A stretch of 51,014 bases of DNA. It comes from an uncultured Chitinophagaceae bacterium (GTDB lineage: Bacteria > Bacteroidota > Bacteroidia > Chitinophagales > Chitinophagaceae). Below the pieces are notes generated by a model. The model worked only from the letters and a program-made list of their open reading frames with translations, was not told the origin of the DNA and ran no database searches. The position numbers and the translations under genes were made by a program. Below, piece by piece: positions 7,804 through 15,016 of this stretch (the first letter of the stretch is position 1; each line of letters starts with the position of its first letter). The DNA lies in contig CALJNC010000006.1 of the NCBI GenBank assembly GCA_937981995.1, forward strand, positions 1 to 51,014, given 5' to 3'.

Positions 7804-9840
7804 ATGTCAAAAAACGAGAATGGATTCAAGTTAAGTGAGATTCAAAAAATCTTTCCGCAGGCATCTGCTCGTAAAGTAATTTCTAACTTATTAGACAAAG
7901 GATATATTAATGTACAGCAAAAGCTGAAAGACAGATACATACCTAAATATGAAAACGTAATTTTTCTTGAAAATGGTTTTGAAACAAATGAAGAGTTACA
8001 AGAATTATTAAATGGTTTAGATCGTGCTCCCAAGCAGCAAAATATCATTCTGCAATATTTACATTTAGCAGAGACGCAAGATATTGTTTTTCAAAAAGAG
8101 CTTTTAAAAAAATCATCATCTACTAGCACACAACTAAAAACCTTAATTCAAAAAGGGGTGCTTCGTATTGAGCGAATGGGAACAGACCGTGTGCATTTTT
8201 CTAAAAATGAATTTCCTGCTGACATAAGCCTTAGCGAAGATCAAGAGCGTGCTTTAAAAGAAGTAAACGAAAGTTTTAAAAATAAAAAAACAGTCTTACT
8301 AAAAGGCGTAACAGGAAGCGGAAAAACACATATCTACTTCAGACTAATTGAGGAGGCATTAGCTAATAACAAACAAGTACTTTACTTGCTACCAGAAATT
8401 GCGCTGACCGCTCAAATAATCAAAAGATTGCAAGCTAAGTTTGGCGAACAAATAGGCATCTACCATTCACGATTTGGAAACCAGGAACGTGTAGAAATTT
8501 GGCAAAAAACCTTAAAAGGAGAATGCAAAATTGTACTAGGCGCTCGCTCTTCGCTCCTACTACCGTTTCAAAATTTAGGACTGATAATCATTGATGAAGA
8601 GCATGATACGTCCTTTAAACAAGCAGAGCCTTCGCCCCGCTATAACGCTAGGGATACTGCCATGGTTTTGGCACAAAAAATGAAGGCAAACGTGATATTG
8701 GGTAGCGCCACACCGTCTGTAATTTCTTACTTTAATACAAGTCAAAAAAAGTATGATCTTGTTGAGTTAAACGAACGATACGGCGAAGGCAAAATGCCTA
8801 AGGTTGAAATTATAGATTTAAAAAAGGCCTACGACAATAAAGAAATGCGCGGGCTATTTTCTGAAAGACTTCTAACAGAAATGAAAAAATCTTTAGAGGA
8901 CAGAAAACAAATTATCCTTTTTCAAAATAGAAGAGGCTACTCCCCTTTCCTACTTTGCCAATCTTGTGGTTTTGTACCCAATTGTGAGCATTGCGATGTA
9001 TCGCTTACATACCACAAACAAACAGATAAACTACATTGCCATTATTGCGGCACGGTATATCCTTATATAGTAGTATGTCCTACATGTAATAGTAATCAAG
9101 TAAGCACCAAGAGTTTTGGCACCGAAAAAATAGAAGAGGAAATCATGCGCGAATTTCCGAATGCTCGAGTGGCCCGCTTTGATTGGGATGCCTTAAAACA
9201 AAAAAATAAATTTAAAGAACTAATCACGGCCTTTGAAAATAGACAAATAGATATCCTAGTAGGAACCCAAATGGTTGTGAAAGGACTTGACTTTGAGCAT
9301 GTAAATCTAGTTGGAGTATTAAGTGCCGATAGTTTATTATCATTCCCCGATTATAGAGTAAACGAGCGTGTTTTTCAGCTCTTGGAGCAGGTAAGCGGTC
9401 GTGCAGGACGCAAAGACGACAAGGGACAAGTGTTGATTCAAACGCACCGTGCGGATCATCCTATTATTAAACTAGTGCAGCAGCATGACTATGAGCAATT
9501 TTACAAGTTAGAAGAGCAGCATCGTCATGACTTTGTTTACCCGCCCTTTGTAAAACTTATACGTCTTACAATAAAGCATAAAGACAAAAGCAGAACCTTT
9601 GATGCCGCCATGGCGCTAGTAACTACCCTTAGTAAAATGACAAACATTCATTTAATTGGACCGGCTGAGCCGCCTGTGGCCCGCATCAGAAATCAATACT
9701 TACAAGAAATTTTAATTAAACTCCCTAAATCAAGAGTGGCAATTACTGAAGTAAAAAACAATATATACCAAGCCGTGAATGAACTAACTAGTTTAAAAAA
9801 CAATAGCGGCGTTCGGGTTATATTAGATGTAGATCCTTAA
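7804..9840 (+). CDS. priA: primosomal protein N' (replication-restart helicase PriA), lacking the N-terminal domain
   Basis: A 678-residue superfamily 2 helicase that reloads the replisome at collapsed forks. Seen: winged-helix region (about 1-125), Walker A GVTGSGKT (168-175), DEEH box (264-267), GSATPS, and the zinc-binding insertion with eight Cys at 385, 388, 394, 397, 412, 415, 425 and 428. RGYSP, TQMVVKGLDF, QVSGRAGR and the C-terminal domain are present. Missing: the N-terminal 3'-DNA-binding domain (about 105 residues) that normally contains a V.LP.PL..F.Y strand and a G.RV.VPFG motif. An in-frame TAG lies 36 bases before the ATG, and a -7 promoter element precedes the start, so the short form looks real rather than misread. 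The signal peptidase-like gene follows 11 bases downstream. Confidence 0.9.
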   Translation: MSKNENGFKLSEIQKIFPQASARKVISNLLDKGYINVQQKLKDRYIPKYENVIFLENGFETNEELQELLNGLDRAPKQQNIILQYLHLAETQDIVFQKELLKKSSSTSTQLKTLIQKGVLRIERMGTDRVHFSKNEFPADISLSEDQERALKEVNESFKNKKTVLLKGVTGSGKTHIYFRLIEEALANNKQVLYLLPEIALTAQIIKRLQAKFGEQIGIYHSRFGNQERVEIWQKTLKGECKIVLGARSSLLLPFQNLGLIIIDEEHDTSFKQAEPSPRYNARDTAMVLAQKMKANVILGSATPSVISYFNTSQKKYDLVELNERYGEGKMPKVEIIDLKKAYDNKEMRGLFSERLLTEMKKSLEDRKQIILFQNRRGYSPFLLCQSCGFVPNCEHCDVSLTYHKQTDKLHCHYCGTVYPYIVVCPTCNSNQVSTKSFGTEKIEEEIMREFPNARVARFDWDALKQKNKFKELITAFENRQIDILVGTQMVVKGLDFEHVNLVGVLSADSLLSFPDYRVNERVFQLLEQVSGRAGRKDDKGQVLIQTHRADHPIIKLVQQHDYEQFYKLEEQHRHDFVYPPFVKLIRLTIKHKDKSRTFDAAMALVTTLSKMTNIHLIGPAEPPVARIRNQYLQEILIKLPKSRVAITEVKNNIYQAVNELTSLKNNSGVRVILDVDP

Positions 9841-9851
9841 ATAGAAGTAGT

Positions 9852-10520
9852 ATGAAAAAAATAATAATTGCAGGTGTAATATTATTGGGTGTTTTATTTA
9901 TGATTTTATTTATTGTGCATATTACTGGTACAATTGAAATGTATAATATGCCTACGCCAAGTAATGAACCTTCTATAAAACAAGGTTCAATTATTCTGGC
10001 TTCGCCTTATAAAGAAGCAAAGAGACTTGATTTTATTTGTTTTGAATATGATGATCAAGGTGCAATGTATACTAAGAGATTATGTGGCATTGCGGGTGAT
10101 AAAGTAGAATTAAAAAAAGGAGTTCTGTATATTAATAATCAAAATGTAGATAAAAATCTTACCTTAATGCACAACTACCTTATTACTCAAATTGCCTACG
10201 ATAGTTTATTAGAAATAGGTTTGGCATGTGAAACGGCTATCCAAAATAATTCAGGACTAGGAATCTACACATCCGTTGTTGACTCTGTGGCTTATAAGAT
10301 CAAAGGGACAAACTTTGATTTTGCATCTTTTGCCTCAGCTGATTATCCTGCTATAAAAGCCAAGTATGGACAAGAATGGACCCCAAACGATTTTGGACCC
10401 ATTATGGTTCCTAAGGATTCCGTATTCGTTCTTGGAGATAATAGAGACAACTCGCTTGATTCGCGTTACTTTGGATTTGTAGCTGTAGACGCAATTAGGC
10501 AAACGGTACTATTTCAGTAA
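9852..10520 (+). CDS. signal peptidase I family protein (short paralogue)
   Basis: A 222-residue S26-family membrane peptidase with one N-terminal membrane helix (about 3-25). The catalytic Ser motif reads TPSNEPSI in place of the usual SMEP, keeping Ser and EP but replacing Met by Asn. The general-base Lys is in YTKRLCGIAGD, and the C-terminal box GDNRDNSLDSRYFG is perfect. The extracytoplasmic insertion is short compared with the next gene. It follows priA by 11 bases and precedes the larger signal peptidase gene by 110 bases. It is probably active because Ser and Lys are both kept; it may process a subset of exported proteins. That specialisation is inference. Confidence 0.82.
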   Translation: MKKIIIAGVILLGVLFMILFIVHITGTIEMYNMPTPSNEPSIKQGSIILASPYKEAKRLDFICFEYDDQGAMYTKRLCGIAGDKVELKKGVLYINNQNVDKNLTLMHNYLITQIAYDSLLEIGLACETAIQNNSGLGIYTSVVDSVAYKIKGTNFDFASFASADYPAIKAKYGQEWTPNDFGPIMVPKDSVFVLGDNRDNSLDSRYFGFVAVDAIRQTVLFQ

Positions 10521-10594
10521 TCGTTTATAAATCAATAGAACCATTCAAATAACGGCAAAGCCATTTAGCCCCTATTTAAGAACTTATTATGACT

Positions 10595-10608
10595 ATGTAG
10601 CGCTACAT
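10595..10608. promoter_or_regulatory. 14-bp perfect palindrome at the lepB promoter
   Basis: ATGTAGCGCTACAT is self-complementary over its whole length and overlaps the -7 element TACATTTG (10604-10611). This is the position of a repressor operator; no regulator can be named. Confidence 0.45.
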
Positions 10609-10611
10609 TTG
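10604..10611 (+). promoter_or_regulatory. -7 element TACATTTG before lepB
   Basis: TACATTTG matches TAnnTTTG, 19 bases before the ATG at 10631, and shares five bases with a perfect palindrome. I saw no clear -33 TTTG at the usual distance. Confidence 0.5.
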
Positions 10612-10630
10612 ATATTCAAACTATTGAATT

Positions 10631-11749
10631 ATGAACCTTCAATTTTGGAAGAAAAAAGATACGGAAGAGAAAAAGAAAAAATCAGCTGGTCGAGAATGGC
10701 TTGATGCTGGAATATTTGCGGTAGTAGCTGCAACCTTAATAAGAACATTTCTTTTTGAAGCTTATACGATTCCTACCCCAAGTATGGAAAAATCATTGAT
10801 GGTAAATGATTACCTCTTTGTAAGTAAAATGCATTACGGTGCTAGAATTCCTATGACACCATTGTCTTTTCCTTTTGTTCACAATACCATGCCGCTTGTG
10901 GGAGGCAACTCTTATTCAACAGCCGTACAATGGGACTATAAACGCTTAACTGGATTAGGATCAATTGAACGTTTTGACGATGTAGTATTTAACTATCCCG
11001 CCGATACTTCTTTACGCGATAGCAGACCCATTGATAAAAAAGAAAACTATATTAAACGTTGTGTGGGCATTCCTGGTGATACCTTGTCTATGCAAAAAGC
11101 AGAACTTTATTTAAACGGACAACCCGCTTACAGCCCTAAGTACAAACAATTAAAATACTACGTACGTACTATTAACGGACAGGATATTAATTCTGAAATC
11201 CTTGCTGACCTAGATATTTATGCAGATGATAATGCTATGAACAATTTAGTATTAAACCTTACTGAAGGTGATGTAGAAAATCTAAAAAAAATACCAAATA
11301 CATTAATTACTGTATTAGGCGAAGCTGAACCTTCTTTGATAAACAATACGCCAGATCCAAATTGTTTCCCGTTTGATACATTACATTTTAAAAATAATGT
11401 TGACAATTTTGATCCTTTTTATATCCCTGAAAAAGGAAAAACAATTCAATTAAGCACAGATAATATTGCATTATATGCAGACGTAATTACTAAATATGAA
11501 GGACACTCACTTAGCTATGATTCAACTCAAATATTAATTGATGGCACTCCTCAAACCAATTATACTTTTGCTATGGATTACTATTGGATGATGGGAGACA
11601 ATAGACATAACTCGCTTGATTCTCGTTACTGGGGTTTTGTGCCCGAAGATCATATTGTAGGTAAAGCATGGTTCATTTGGTTTAGTTATGGTAAAAAAGG
11701 AATCCGTTGGAATAGATTATTTAGAGGAATCAAAGCCTTAGAAAAATAG
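10631..11749 (+). CDS. lepB: signal peptidase I
   Basis: A 372-residue S26-family leader peptidase that removes Sec signal peptides at the outer face of the inner membrane. A basic N-terminus precedes one membrane helix (about 24-42); the catalytic Ser is Ser51 in PTPSMEKS; the catalytic Lys is in YIKRCVGIPGD; the conserved C-terminal box is GDNRHNSLDSRYWG. Between them is a long insertion (about 150-300), typical of Bacteroidota enzymes and responsible for the length over E. coli LepB-type cores. A basic C-terminal tail follows. The cytochrome c gene starts two bases after its stop, so both are on one mRNA. It is the more canonical of the two adjacent signal peptidases. Confidence 0.92.
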   Translation: MNLQFWKKKDTEEKKKKSAGREWLDAGIFAVVAATLIRTFLFEAYTIPTPSMEKSLMVNDYLFVSKMHYGARIPMTPLSFPFVHNTMPLVGGNSYSTAVQWDYKRLTGLGSIERFDDVVFNYPADTSLRDSRPIDKKENYIKRCVGIPGDTLSMQKAELYLNGQPAYSPKYKQLKYYVRTINGQDINSEILADLDIYADDNAMNNLVLNLTEGDVENLKKIPNTLITVLGEAEPSLINNTPDPNCFPFDTLHFKNNVDNFDPFYIPEKGKTIQLSTDNIALYADVITKYEGHSLSYDSTQILIDGTPQTNYTFAMDYYWMMGDNRHNSLDSRYWGFVPEDHIVGKAWFIWFSYGKKGIRWNRLFRGIKALEK

Positions 11750-11751
11750 AC

Positions 11752-12153
11752 ATGCAAAAAATTATTCCTTTATTATTAGTATTATTTTTTTACTCATGCG
11801 GAAGCGAAAACTCCTCGAATGAAGAAGAAATATTTACTGATAATGAATCAACTGAAGAGATGATACAAAAGGGTAATGTGCTATTTAAAACGAATTGTCG
11901 TGTTTGCCATTCTTTAGATAAAAACGAACCAACAACCCTTGCTCCTGTGCTGGATAGTATTCAACATCATTGGCCAGATAAGACTGTTCTTGCACGATAT
12001 ATAAAGAATGCCCCTAACATGATGCAAGAAAATAAGCGCTCTCGTAAAATTTATCAAGAGTGGAAAGACAAAGCTCAAATGCCTGCCTTCGCTGGTTTAA
12101 GCCCTGAAGAAATCAATTGTATTATAAATTACTTATATAATAAAACGCAGTAA
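11752..12153 (+). CDS. class I cytochrome c lipoprotein
   Basis: A 133-residue periplasmic electron carrier anchored by lipid. The signal peptide ends in FFYSC (Cys16), followed by an acidic Ser/Asn/Glu linker. The haem-binding motif CRVCH lies near residue 49, and the distal Met ligand is in QMPAFAGLSPEEI, the usual C-terminal pattern MP.F..LS..E. One haem only. It starts two bases after lepB, an odd partner, suggesting chance operon assembly rather than shared function. The electron partner is not identifiable here. Confidence 0.88.
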   Translation: MQKIIPLLLVLFFYSCGSENSSNEEEIFTDNESTEEMIQKGNVLFKTNCRVCHSLDKNEPTTLAPVLDSIQHHWPDKTVLARYIKNAPNMMQENKRSRKIYQEWKDKAQMPAFAGLSPEEINCIINYLYNKTQ

Positions 12154-12205
12154 TACAAGGACTTTGGCACATTTATTGGTATATTAGTAGTAAATCATTA
12201 ACATT

Positions 12206-13213
12206 ATGAAAACCACTACAATCACACTACTACTATCTCTTATTATTTCAATTAGCCTTCAGGCAAATTCTACAAGTTTTGAAGAAGGATTAAAATGGAA
12301 AGAAAAAGGCAACCTCGTTGAAGCTTTAAAACATTTTGAAAAAGCAAATGAAGCAGATCCGAGCAATTTAACTATTGCTAAAGAATATGCTAGCACTGCC
12401 TACGAATTAAGAAAATACGTAATTGCTTTACCAACCTATGAGCAAATATTAATATCGGAACCAAAGAATGTAACTGTGCTAACAAGATTGGCAAAAATGT
12501 ATAGCTATAGCTCTCAGAAATTTAAGAGTGTAGAATATGCAGAACGAGCAGTTAAGTTAAAACCTACTAGTGTAGATGAACAAATTGAACTTGGAGATGC
12601 TTTCTATTTTGTAAAGCACTACCCTAAGGCAATAGAACTTTATAAAAATATACAACCAGCAAATGAGTATACGTTGCACAAAATTGCTAAGTCCTATGAA
12701 AAGATGAGTGCGTACCACTCAGCAACAGAGTACTTTGGCAAACTGATTGAGCTTAAAAAAGATCCAAAAGCAACATTGTTCTATGAATATGGTAAAGCAC
12801 TTTATAATAATAATCAATATAAACTAGCAACGAAAGCATTTATCAAATCAAAAGAAAAAGGGTTTTATAATAAGAAAATGATTAACCAAAATATTGCATT
12901 AGGTTTCTTTGCATTGAAAGCATACGAACCAGCGCTAGAGTTTTACCTAGAAGCAAGACAAAGCGCTCCTTATGATAAAAACCTAAACCTTGACATAGCT
13001 GATTGTTATAACAGAATGGGCAATTTTAAGCAAGCAAGATTAGTAATTACTGAATTACAAAAAACAAATCCACAAGATGGCGACTTAATGTACGCTTACG
13101 CAATGACTTTTTACAAAGAAGGTAAAACTTCAAAAGCCGAAAGCTACTTTGGGAAAGCCTTTGCTATGAAACCGGCTTTGAAAGGTCTACGTTATACTAA
13201 GAGTAGATTTTAA
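12206..13213 (+). CDS. exported TPR-repeat protein
   Basis: A 335-residue protein with a Sec signal peptide (cleavage near SLQA) followed by about eight tetratricopeptide repeats, for example the 34-residue units containing GNLVEALKHFEKANEADPSN, SVEYAERAVKLKPTSVDE and KAESYFGKAFAMKPALKG. Such proteins are periplasmic scaffolds; the partner is unknown. A TATATTAG about 30 bases upstream may be a -7 variant. Its stop codon overlaps the stop of the convergent histidine kinase by four bases, with no visible terminator between them. Confidence 0.8.
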   Translation: MKTTTITLLLSLIISISLQANSTSFEEGLKWKEKGNLVEALKHFEKANEADPSNLTIAKEYASTAYELRKYVIALPTYEQILISEPKNVTVLTRLAKMYSYSSQKFKSVEYAERAVKLKPTSVDEQIELGDAFYFVKHYPKAIELYKNIQPANEYTLHKIAKSYEKMSAYHSATEYFGKLIELKKDPKATLFYEYGKALYNNNQYKLATKAFIKSKEKGFYNKKMINQNIALGFFALKAYEPALEFYLEARQSAPYDKNLNLDIADCYNRMGNFKQARLVITELQKTNPQDGDLMYAYAMTFYKEGKTSKAESYFGKAFAMKPALKGLRYTKSRF

Positions 13214-14250
13214 TCTTGATCCTGATCAAGGGTAAAGCTAAAGGTTGTACCCATACCTTGTTCACTTCTGCAGCTAATCGTATGATTGTGTGCTTCAATA
13301 ATATGTTTTACAATCGCTAGGCCTAAACCATTGCCTTGTTTATCAGCAGTGCGAGCTTCATCCGTTCTATAAAAACGTTCAAATGCTCGAATACTTTGAT
13401 CAGGTTTCATTCCAATTCCATTATCGGTAATTTCAATAAGAATTTGCCCACTTCCTACAGGATAAACACCGGCTAACACATGCCCTTTATCGTTGCCATA
13501 TTTAATCCCGTTTTGAACTAAATTAGTAAGAACCTGCTCTATTCGAGCGGCATCAGCCCATATCATATAATCTCCTTCGCATCCTTTTTTTATGGCAAGA
13601 CTAATATCTCTATTATTTGCTAAGGGCTGTAATTCTTCAAATACTTTTTTAAGCATTTTTTGAATACTAAAGTTACTTTTCTCTAATCTAATTTGCTGAC
13701 TTTCATAATGAGATATTTCCCTTAAATCATCTACCAATCCACTTAAGCGATCAGTGCTTCTAGCGGCGTTTTCCAAAAAACGAATATTCACTTCAGGGTT
13801 ATTTATTTCCCCATCTAATAAGGTAGCTATATAACCTTGGATAGAAAAAATTGGTGTTCTTAACTCATGAGCTAAATTCATTAAAAACTCTTTTCTAAAA
13901 GATTCATTATGCTGCAATCGTGTAATTTCAATACGTTTTTCTCCTGCCCACTTTTCTACATCTTCTTTCACCTCATCAATCGTTTTATCAAATTGATCAG
14001 TATCAAGTTTCATTGAAGCTTTTTCTTTTGATATTAATTTATAAATCACTTTAATCTTTTGATGTATAAACCGATCTAATAAATAAGAAAGTAAAAAGTA
14101 AGAGAATATAAAAAAGATACAAAATGCAATCAAAGCGTAATACCAAGTACTACTAAAAAACCAAACAACAACTGCTCCAAATAGTGATGTACTAAAAGCC
14201 ATCAAACGCGACAGCTGTTTATACGACAAATTTCTATTTCCTAATTGCAC
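13210..14250 (-). CDS. sensor histidine kinase (PhoR-like)
   Basis: A 346-residue membrane kinase. Two N-terminal membrane helices (about 13-57) leave almost no periplasmic sensor loop, so it may sense the membrane or a partner. The phosphorylated His is in MNLAHELRTP; the ATP-binding boxes are N (LTNLVQNGIKYG), G1 (ITDNGIGM), F (FERFYRTD) and G2 (GNGLGLAIVKHI). It starts with GTG, six bases after TACTTTTA, a variant -7 element. It lies 25 bases after the PhoB-like regulator gene and surely works with it. The four-base convergent overlap with the TPR gene is shared stop-codon sequence. Signal unknown; a phosphate-type PhoR role is possible but unproved. Confidence 0.9.
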   Translation of the reverse strand: MQLGNRNLSYKQLSRLMAFSTSLFGAVVVWFFSSTWYYALIAFCIFFIFSYFLLSYLLDRFIHQKIKVIYKLISKEKASMKLDTDQFDKTIDEVKEDVEKWAGEKRIEITRLQHNESFRKEFLMNLAHELRTPIFSIQGYIATLLDGEINNPEVNIRFLENAARSTDRLSGLVDDLREISHYESQQIRLEKSNFSIQKMLKKVFEELQPLANNRDISLAIKKGCEGDYMIWADAARIEQVLTNLVQNGIKYGNDKGHVLAGVYPVGSGQILIEITDNGIGMKPDQSIRAFERFYRTDEARTADKQGNGLGLAIVKHIIEAHNHTISCRSEQGMGTTFSFTLDQDQD

Positions 14251-14275
14251 GGATTATAAAAGTAAACTCTAACAA

Positions 14276-14950
14276 CTATATTTCGAACTTATAACCAACA
14301 CCTTTTACGGTATGAATAAAATCGCTATTTAGCTTTTTTCTAATTTTTCTTACATGAACGTCAATCGTTCTGTCTCCTACTATTACTTCGCTCCCCCACA
14401 CCTTACTTAAAATTTCCTGGCGTAAAAACACTTTACCCGGTTTAGAAGCTAGCAAGAACAACAGTTCGAATTCTTTGCGTGGCAATGATATTTCAACGCC
14501 TTTATTTCTTACTACAAATTTCTCTCTATCAATTTCTACATCGCCATGCGTAATTACATCGGGTTTTGTATTTAAACGTCGTAGCGTAGCTTTTACTTTG
14601 GATATAAATAGTTTAGGCTTAATTGGCTTAGATATATAATCATCAGCTCCTACATCTAGTCCTAATATTTCATTCTCCTCGTCTGCTAATGCGGTAAGGA
14701 AAACAACGGCTGTTTCTTTTAACTCAGGAATAGTTCGTAACTCTTTACACGTTTCAATACCATTCATAAAAGGCATCATTCGATCCAATACAATTAAGTC
14801 TGGCAAAAATAATTTTGCTTCTTCGATAGCCTCTTTACCATTAGTGGCGGTGCGTACATCATACTTTTCTTTTTGAAGATTAAATAAGAGGATATCCAAG
14901 ATATCCTGCTCATCGTCTACCAAAAGTATTTTAGAACTTCCTTGATTCAT
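14276..14950 (-). CDS. response regulator, OmpR/PhoB family
   Basis: A 224-residue two-component regulator. The receiver domain (about 5-120) has the acidic pair DDE, the phosphorylated Asp in LIVLDRMMP, the conserved Thr/Ser region VVFLTA and Lys in DYISKPIKP. The C-terminal winged helix (about 130-224) carries EFELLFLLASKPGKVFLR and RTIDVHVRKIRKKL, the OmpR-type DNA-binding signature. LDRMMP instead of the commoner LDIMMP is a conservative oddity common in Bacteroidota PhoB-like proteins. It precedes its kinase by 25 bases. It has its own -7 element 10 bases before the start. Confidence 0.93.
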   Translation of the reverse strand: MNQGSSKILLVDDEQDILDILLFNLQKEKYDVRTATNGKEAIEEAKLFLPDLIVLDRMMPFMNGIETCKELRTIPELKETAVVFLTALADEENEILGLDVGADDYISKPIKPKLFISKVKATLRRLNTKPDVITHGDVEIDREKFVVRNKGVEISLPRKEFELLFLLASKPGKVFLRQEILSKVWGSEVIVGDRTIDVHVRKIRKKLNSDFIHTVKGVGYKFEI

Positions 14951-14960
14951 AAATTACTTA

Positions 14961-14968
14961 CAAAGCTA
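14961..14968 (-). promoter_or_regulatory. -7 element TAGCTTTG before the response regulator
   Basis: On the minus strand TAGCTTTG matches TAnnTTTG and lies 10 bases before the ATG at 14950. It makes the two-component pair independent of the upstream PadR-PspC operon. Confidence 0.55.
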
Positions 14969-15016
14969 AGAAAGCTATGCGGTCTTTCTAAATATGAATA
15001 TTACGAAATAGTTACC

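Noticed and set aside
13215-13230. Hairpin CTTGATC-CT-GATCAAG at the end of the kinase gene
   Set aside because: It encodes the DQDQD tail, has only a two-base loop at full pairing and no T run, so it is not a credible terminator.
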